Origin: Synanceia verrucosa
Lineage: Eukaryota; Chordata; Actinopteri; Perciformes; Synanceiidae
Assembly: GCA_029721515.1 (NCBI GenBank)
Contig: CM056555.1
Location: 2,260,001 to 2,324,000 of the forward strand
Direction of reading: 5' to 3'
Length of the DNA stretch: 64,000 bases
In this document: positions 60,201 through 64,000 of the stretch, one piece after another
How the letters are laid out: the number at the start of each line of letters is the position of its first letter
Numbering within the stretch: position 1 is the first letter of the stretch
Made by a program: the position numbers and the translations under genes
Notes under the pieces: generated by a model
Database searches by the model: none
What the model was told of the DNA's origin: nothing
The model's input: only the letters and a program-made list of their open reading frames with translations

Positions 60201-61282
60201 GTTTTGCTGTAGTTTAAATAACTCAAAGGTGTATAAAGAGATAAAATGAGCACACACTAAAACATCTACAGCAGTAAAATGCACCACACACTATAATATA
60301 GCAGTAATATTAATCCAGAAACATCACATATAATAGTAAAACACTTACAGGGAACAATTTCCTGCATTTCTACTTTTCAAACTTATAAAACATTTTTGCT
60401 GTTAATACCAAAGTGCTTTTACTTAAGCACGGTTTTGGAAACATAGTATTTACTCGGCAGTGGACTATTTTCACAGTGTGGTATCACAGTACTGTAGTAC
60501 TTTTACTCAAGTAAAGGATCTGAGTACTTCTTAGAGCACTGAGTGTGGCAGCGGGTGGGAGGGGGCGACATGATGTTGCCATGATTTAGCAAACATTAGT
60601 GAGCGCTAGCTAGCCGCTAGTTGACTCGTTAACAACCTCCGTAATCTACATGAAATCATTTTATTGCGATTTATAGCAATGCATTTGGTTTATCAAGAGG
60701 TTAACAGTCATGGCATATAGCAAACTGCTCTAGAAACACATTAAGCGCATTGCAAAGCGACTATTAGCAAGGCTAACGTCCACCACGGTATGATGGCTAA
60801 GCTAACATGAGAGTGCAAGCCTGCTGCAGTCTACGGGTGTGTTGTGCTAGCTAGCTTCAATTAGCTTCTGCACTGTCACAGAAATATTACTAATTTTCCA
60901 TTAATGTGTCTCCTTGAGCCAGCGTGAGTCCGTCAATAAGCGGTTGGCTGGGTTAGCAACTGCCAGCTAACAGCAACATTAGCTAACGCCATCAGCTCGG
61001 TTACCACTGAGGGGCTGGTGGCTAACAATTCTGTCGTTATCAGACGAACAAATTAGCTAGCTACTGGTAACGTTAGCTGGTCAGATTACATAACAAGATC
61101 CCCGCCATGCACAGACAAATCCGTCCATGTATGTAACCGTGCGCTCGGGTTGAACATACCTCCACCAGTGCCTCCAGCTTGCCTTCAAAGGTGAAGTCGA
61201 TCAGGTCCGGCTTCAGACATAAGCCATAGTTGACGGGGTAAACGTCAGTTGGTAACCGTACGAAGGGCCTCCTTTCGGGCAT
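39204..61282 (-). CDS. npepps: Puromycin-sensitive aminopeptidase (M1 family)
   Basis: 23 exons: 61160-61282, 58310-58394, 58137-58214, 57920-58041, 55288-55395, 52422-52622, 52166-52262, 52043-52076, 51061-51175, 49486-49650, 48701-48805, 48139-48199, 47930-48039, 47317-47380, 46427-46566, 44938-45072, 44132-44351, 43327-43469, 42261-42317, 41583-41690, 40375-40530, 40173-40220, 39204-39350. The joined frame gives 873 aa; human, counted from MPEKRPF, has 875. The sequence shows GAMEN at 272-276, the zinc site HELAH at 308-312 with Glu331 as third ligand, and Tyr394, the usual transition-state tyrosine. The C-terminal helical domain runs to YLLQRKAPPV. Known role: a cytosolic zinc aminopeptidase that removes N-terminal residues from peptides, including proteasome products and neuropeptides. 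An in-frame TAA four codons before the ATG rules out the N-terminal extension annotated in human, at least in this exon. Confidence 0.97.
42385..42530 (-). repeat. LINE-tail-like repeat copy, inverted
   Basis: Starts AGAATAGAATAGAATAG and continues TTTTTATTCATCCCCCCTTG and GGGGGGAAATTC, the inverse of the tail consensus. Confidence 0.5.
43695..44005 (+). repeat. ~400 bp dispersed repeat, copy 7
   Basis: Central and right parts are present, from ATATCAAAGC through TCATTCCTGACCAG and TGAACTCAGTGAGGAAGAAA to GATGCTGGAGG. It lies between npepps exons 17 and 18. Confidence 0.65.
44535..44780 (-). repeat. LINE-tail-like repeat copy, inverted and A-rich
   Basis: TTTTTTTATTGATCTCCATTG and AAGGAATTCACTTACTAAAG match the inverted consensus. 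The rest decays into AATAAAAA-type sequence. Confidence 0.45.
47505..47875 (-). repeat. ~400 bp dispersed repeat, copy 8
   Basis: A nearly full-length inverted copy between npepps exons 13 and 14, ending in GACACTGGCTGGTAGAATAA and CTGTTAAGCTCTGTGTG. Confidence 0.65.
48400..48695 (+). repeat. LINE-tail-like repeat copy
   Basis: A longer copy, with upstream block CAGCAAACTCTGACTGTTTTA shared with 10960-10985, then TTATTATTATCATCACC and AACTTGTTTACGCTGCTGTA. It ends next to the npepps exon 11 donor (48701). Confidence 0.5.
49651..51060 (-). other. npepps intron 9
   Basis: 49700-50010 contains a GC-richer patch (CTGGTAAAACAGGCGGCGCT, GTACCCAGCTCAACTCGTGG) that looks like a decayed interspersed repeat, not classified. 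An A run is at 50080-50099; the remainder is AT-rich and featureless. Confidence 0.35.
51061..52076 (-). other. npepps: npepps catalytic exons 8 and 9 (GAMEN and HELAH)
   Basis: The 34-base exon 52043-52076 encodes the exopeptidase motif GAMENWGLVTY, which binds the substrate N-terminus. Exon 51061-51175 carries GHELAHQWFGNLVTM, whose two His residues bind zinc and whose Glu is the general base. The glutamate ligand, in LWLNEGFASW, is in the next exon (49486-49650). All catalytic residues are intact, so the enzyme should be active. The intron between these two exons holds a Tc1 remnant. Confidence 0.93.
51391..51810 (+). mobile_element. Tc1-like transposon, internally deleted remnant
   Basis: The left end CAGGCATAACATGATGACCAC and right end, read inverted, CAGGCATAACACTATGACCAC pair as terminal inverted-repeat segments. 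Between them a frame reads MSRGLGQSISRTAALVVCSW, then AVVRIYQKWSKEGPVV, matching the N-terminal helix-turn-helix of fish Tc1 transposases. After ~70 residues most of the gene is missing, and a later VNAVSDRKV fragment follows. At ~420 bases against the usual >1 kb, it lacks the whole catalytic DDE core and cannot move by itself. It lies in the npepps intron between exons 8 and 9. Confidence 0.8.
53130..53270 (+). repeat. LINE-tail-like repeat copy
   Basis: Has TTAAATATTTATTATTAC, TTGTTTTATTGTATTTTTAC, AGCTTGTTCACGCTGCTGTAA and AAGTGAATTCCCCCCC followed by AATATTCTATTTT. Confidence 0.55.
54215..55075 (-). repeat. ~400 bp dispersed repeat, copy 9, split by a transposon
   Basis: The host repeat occupies 54215-54486 and 54981-55075. 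Its two halves rejoin at a single TTAA, matching the TTTGATTAAAG of sibling copies; the gap is filled by a 498-base insertion. It lies in npepps intron 5. Confidence 0.7.
54483..54980. mobile_element. piggyBac-like non-autonomous element with TTAA duplication
   Basis: The element is bounded by TTAA on both sides (54483-54486 and 54977-54980). Its ends are inverted: left CTCTCTGAGTACC, right, read inverted, CTCTTTGAGTTCC. There is no transposase frame. A TTAA target and TTAA duplication are the signature of the piggyBac superfamily. The pre-insertion site is recoverable from sibling copies of the host repeat. Confidence 0.7.
55882..55995. mobile_element. MITE with GAGCTGCA ends, short copy 3
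   Basis: A 114-base element, GAGCTGCACTACTGAATTA at the left and AATAGTTGCAGCTCT at the right, inverted. It lies in npepps intron 4 and is internally deleted compared with copies 1 and 2. Confidence 0.5.
56490..56625 (+). repeat. Possible tRNA-derived SINE remnant
   Basis: AGTTCAAGTCCCCGCTTGCAC near 56534 matches a tRNA B box, and the upstream GTGCTCAGCCTGTTCAC is a weak A-box candidate. It is followed by unrelated tail sequence and AAATAAAATA. It does not fold as a tRNA by inspection. Confidence 0.3.
60240..60540. repeat. ACTCAAGTAAAAGTA-family copy
   Basis: ATAGTAAAACACTTACAGGG, GCTTTTACTTAAGCACGG and TACTTTTACTCAAGTAAAGG are present. It sits immediately beside the GCTAAC block of npepps intron 1. 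Confidence 0.5.
60590..61080. other. GCTAAC/GTTAGC-rich block in npepps intron 1
   Basis: Starting about 80 bases beyond the first donor, the DNA is crowded with words such as GCTAGCTAGCCGCTAG (60604), GCTAAGCTAAC (60797), GCTAGCTAGC (60848), CAGCTAACAGCAAC (60964) and GTAACGTTAGC (61068), on both strands. It is the densest example in the window. Confidence 0.55.
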
Positions 61283-61590
61283 GGTTCCTGTATTTTAGCC
61301 GGCTGCGATTACGAAGAGGTTGCTGTGTGTGACTCTATTTGTCGCTCTGGATGTTATTAGTACAGAGGTGAGCAACACGGACCCCGACAGCGAAGATGGA
61401 CAGCAGGTGGTGAGACTGTGTGCGAGTGACAGCGGAACCCTGCGGCCCAGGAGCAACAACATGAACCGGAACCCTCTCGGTACTTCTCTGCCCGCAGACA
61501 GCCCAAACAACTCAAGTTAAGCAGCGTCAACCTGGGCACGTACGTGACGTCATCGTGTCGTACGTGCCGTACGTGCGCATACCATGTGCA
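61283..61590 (-). promoter_or_regulatory. npepps promoter and 5' UTR
   Basis: The region is CpG-rich. A perfect CRE palindrome, TGACGTCA, lies at 61545-61552 inside a 45-base cluster of ACGT cores (GGCACGTACGTGACGTCA, then CGTACGTGCCGTACGTGCGC). CRE sites bind CREB/ATF; the flanking GTACGTG words resemble E-box or HIF half-sites. A 71-codon upstream ORF (61295-61510) ends in the npepps frame four codons before the real ATG. Where transcription starts is not determined. Confidence 0.5.
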
Positions 61591-61917
61591 CGAAAACCAC
61601 AGTCACAATAATGTTTTCATAATATTAATCATAATCATAAGGCTAGTGGTGCTGCATAAAAAGAGTCGTTTAATCAAAGTAATTCAGTAAAAGTAGTCAA
61701 GTGTTGTCATGGTAAAAAAAAACATCTAAATACAAAATATAAATCAACAAAAAATGATACATTCTGTTAGCATTAACACTGAAAAAAGAGTCACCTGGAC
61801 TTGATTGTTTGTTGAAGACCTCTCATCCCAGAGGTCAGACAAAGGCATTGCAGTTAAAAGTGCATTATTTGCCTCTGAAATGAACAATATGAGGCAGTAG
61901 AAGCATAGTACATCATA

Positions 61918-62040
61918 ATTAAATCAATCAAAAGCCTTTATCGTCACATTGTATTCCAGTGAATACAGCAAAATTAAGAGCACTGCTCCAACTCTGTGCT
62001 TTGCAATTTACAAACAGAAATTATTAGTATAAAAAAAACA
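61918..62040. repeat. Dispersed repeat tail, copy B
   Basis: Aligns with copy A (29452-29590) from AATCAATCAAAAGCCTTTAT to GCAATTTACAAACAG, with many point differences. Both occur in divergent intergenic regions. Confidence 0.5.
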
Positions 62041-62279
62041 GTTAGGCTAAAAATATATTGTGTGAGAAAATATATTTGAATTATTACAGCTATTGCACAG
62101 AAAAATGATTGCACAGTTATTAAAGTTGAAGTTAAGTTAAACATTATTGCACATATACAGTTCATTGTACATATATTCCCTCGTCATCATTTTTGTACTG
62201 TGTTGACGTACTGTAAAGAATTATAAAATGAAAATACTCAAACAAAGTGCAATTCCTTCAATTTGGTTTCCAGTAGCTA

Positions 62280-62450
62280 TAGTAGAATAGAAAAGAATAG
62301 AATGTTTTTTTTTATTTATCATCCATTGGGGGAAATTCAGCTGCCATAGCAGCATAGACAAATTACAGTAATTACAAAAATAATAACAAAGGCAAAGACA
62401 TAATAGAATAAGCAGTAATAATAGAATAAATATTTGCATTATGTACTAAA
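62280..62450 (-). repeat. LINE-tail-like repeat copy, inverted
   Basis: AGAATAGAAAAGAATAGAATG, ATTTATCATCCATTGGGGG, AAATTCAGCTGCCATAGCAG and CAATTACAAAAATAATAAC-type sequence follow the inverted consensus order. Confidence 0.5.
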
Positions 62451-62634
62451 TATCAAAGGAGGAAAATATATTTTTAGTTACAAATATTAAAGATAATTAT
62501 TAGACAAATAATAAACATATAATGTATTTTTACTATATATATTATGTAGATGTAAACATACTTTGTTACATTCCACCAATGGAAACACACCAACTGGACT
62601 TGATTTATGTTTGTTGAAAACATTTCACCTTGTG

Positions 62635-62780
62635 AATCTGTAAATATGTATCATTAATATTATTACTTTTCCATCACGTCATTATTGTTGTTTTATTGTT
62701 TTTTTGTTATTGTTTTTCTTACACTGCTGTAACAAGTAAATTTCCCCAATGGAGATCAATAAAATATTCTGTTCTATTAT
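62635..62780 (+). repeat. LINE-tail-like repeat copy
   Basis: Has ATTATTGTTGTTTTATTG, TTACACTGCTGTAACAAG, TAAATTTCCCCAATGGAG and ATCAATAAAATATTCTGTTC. It is the cleanest copy of the tail consensus in this window. Confidence 0.55.
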
Positions 62781-62814
62781 GTTCAATCAATATTAATCCA
62801 GTCATATATTTTTT

Positions 62815-62960
62815 CCTGAAAAAGAACAGAACGTTTTTTATTGGTCTCTCATTGGAGGAAATCACTTGTTACAGCAGAATAAACAAGTTAAGCAAGAAAA
62901 ACAATAAAACAACAGTAATGAAAGAAAGCAATAATAATAGATATTTATAGTATGAACTAA
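62815..62960 (-). repeat. LINE-tail-like repeat copy, inverted
   Basis: TTTTTATTGGTCTCTCATTG, GAGGAAATCACTTGTTACAGC, AGAATAAACAAGTTAAGC and AATAATAATAGATATTTATAG follow the inverted order. It forms an inverted pair with 62635-62780. Confidence 0.5.
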
Positions 62961-63322
62961 AAAAATCTTAATGGCAAATTAAATCAAAATAAATACAATA
63001 TTCAGACTACGAATATGACTTATAAATTATGAAATATAAAATTTAAAATAAACAGTGACATTTTTGTGTTATGATGACAAATGCACATTTATGTTAACAT
63101 CATAATAAAGCCATTCTACATGATGAGTAATGCCAATAACCTACTTATGTTTTTTTACTAAAATATGAGTTTTACACTGTGGTATATCTACTTTTATTTC
63201 AACAACAATTATTTAGGACAGAACAATTATTTAGGACAGAACACAAAAGAATAATATTACAATATTATTTTGAAAGTGAGAACCGGAAGTGGGTTTCTCT
63301 GTATTCTGTCTTAGGTGGCAAG

Positions 63323-63385
63323 ATGGCGATGCCCATGAGGAGGACGCTGGTAGCCCTTCACAGGGCAACATGTAGCAGTTTGAAG
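63323..63385 (+). CDS. First coding exon of a probable mitochondrial protein (mrpl45 candidate)
   Basis: The ATG at 63323 sits in AAG-ATG-GCG, a YY1-like start context, 30 bases after an ETS site (CCGGAAGT, 63283-63290). The exon encodes 21 residues (MAMPMRRTLVALHRATCSSL and Lys), basic and hydrophobic with no acidic residue, as in a mitochondrial presequence. It ends phase 0 at a GTACTG donor. A GCTAAC/GTTAGC block (63500-63530) follows in the intron. I recall Mrpl45 lying beside Npepps in mouse, which makes it the best guess, but 21 residues cannot prove identity. The remaining exons lie beyond the window. Confidence 0.5.
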
Positions 63386-63615
63386 GTACTGAGACATTTA
63401 TTAACACCTTACATTAGTAAACACACTTAATTATTGTGTGTCGAAGCAGCCCGGTCGTTTGTTTGTTGTGAAACGCTTTGAACTGTCCGTAATCCTGACG
63501 GGGCTAGCATAGCTAACATTAGCTAACTGACAGGACACCAGAGATACAGAGAGGAATATTTACACCAGCGAAACAAGAAGAAAACAGAGTGGATGAAACG
63601 TTAGGAATGACCAAA

Positions 63616-63650
<35 letters not shown>

Positions 63651-64000
63651 CATAGCAAATTCAAATTATGTCAGTCACTCTTGTTTTATTACATTAAGTT
63701 AGGTTCATCTTTATTCTCATCACAAATATGACGAGTAGGCTACAAGGTAATGAAATGTATAAATAAATGGTAACATAGATGTAATGATACATATGCAGGA
63801 GTATATGTTATGGAATGATGTGAAAATATTTACAGTATATACAGAGGTTTTCGTTATACAACATAACATATAACATTTACAGTATATACAGAAGTACAAA
63901 ATGTGCAGTTTGAATGTACAGAAGTGCAGGGGCATTTTTATTATTTTTATAATTAGTGCAAACAGACCAAACTGTAACCTCAGTTGTTATATTTTAATTA
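63386..64000 (+). other. First intron of the right-edge gene (partial)
   Basis: The donor at 63386 starts an intron that continues to the window edge. It contains the GCTAAC block, a CA microsatellite at 63618-63648 and AT-rich sequence. No second exon is visible. Confidence 0.4.
63618..63648. repeat. CA dinucleotide microsatellite
   Basis: About 15 uninterrupted CA units. Confidence 0.9.

Larger units (their letters stand above)
58395..61159 (-). other. npepps intron 1
   Basis: The largest npepps intron. 58395-60200 is AT-rich with no recognised feature. Then come an ACTCAAGTAAAAGTA-family copy (60240-60540) and the GCTAAC/GTTAGC block next to exon 1. Confidence 0.45.
61591..63280. other. 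Intergenic region between npepps and the right-edge gene
   Basis: No gene is visible. It contains a repeat tail (61918-62040) related to 29452-29590 and three LINE-tail-like copies at 62280-62450, 62635-62780 and 62815-62960, the outer two opposite in orientation to the middle one. Confidence 0.45.

Overview
This window is vertebrate nuclear DNA, almost certainly from a ray-finned (teleost) fish. Genes are split by short GT-AG introns. The recognisable proteins are vertebrate orthologues. The introns and spacers are full of teleost-type debris: MITEs, LINE 3' tails, Tc1, hAT and piggyBac-like remnants, and simple repeats. I see no bacterial-style operon, CRISPR array, rRNA or convincing tRNA gene. 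I did not find a self-evident new multi-gene system; the most novel items are a small unrecognised membrane-protein gene, a motif that recurs at first introns, and a nested transposon whose insertion site can be read directly.

Layout, left to right. (1) 1-1370, minus strand: first coding exon, 5' UTR exon and E2F/CCAAT-type promoter of cdc6; the rest runs off the left edge. (2) 3246-6972, minus: a five-exon gene for a ~129-residue single-pass membrane protein that I do not recognise. (3) 7990-29110, minus: wipf2 (WIRE), seven coding exons encoding 463 aa, with a long 3' UTR and distant 5' UTR exons that carry a spliced upstream ORF. (4) 30519-31100, plus: mrpl21 as one uninterrupted coding exon under an NRF1/ETS/YY1-type promoter. 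(5) 33871-36170, minus: the C6orf120 (UPF0669) homologue, one coding exon plus a probable 5' UTR exon. (6) 37417-61510, minus: npepps, puromycin-sensitive aminopeptidase, all 23 coding exons (873 aa) with every splice phase consistent. (7) 63323-63385, plus: first coding exon of a probable mitochondrial protein (mrpl45 is the candidate), running off the right edge.

The genes do not form a pathway. wipf2 acts on actin with WASP-family proteins, cdc6 licenses replication origins, mrpl21 serves the mitoribosome, npepps trims cytosolic peptides, and the C6orf120 product is secreted. The cdc6-wipf2 neighbourhood and npepps correspond to human 17q; mrpl21 and C6orf120 map elsewhere in human, so this is a rearranged block. 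wipf2/mrpl21 and npepps/right-edge gene are divergent pairs; mrpl21/C6orf120 are convergent.

The non-coding part is dominated by repeats: a ~400 bp unclassified family with nine copies, a LINE-tail-like family with about eleven copies in both orientations, a MITE family with GAGCTGCAA-type ends, an ACTCAAGTAAAAGTA family, a foldback-type repeat, and two degenerate tandem arrays. Exon limits were derived by eye from reading frame, GT-AG sites and remembered family sequences; no search was run.
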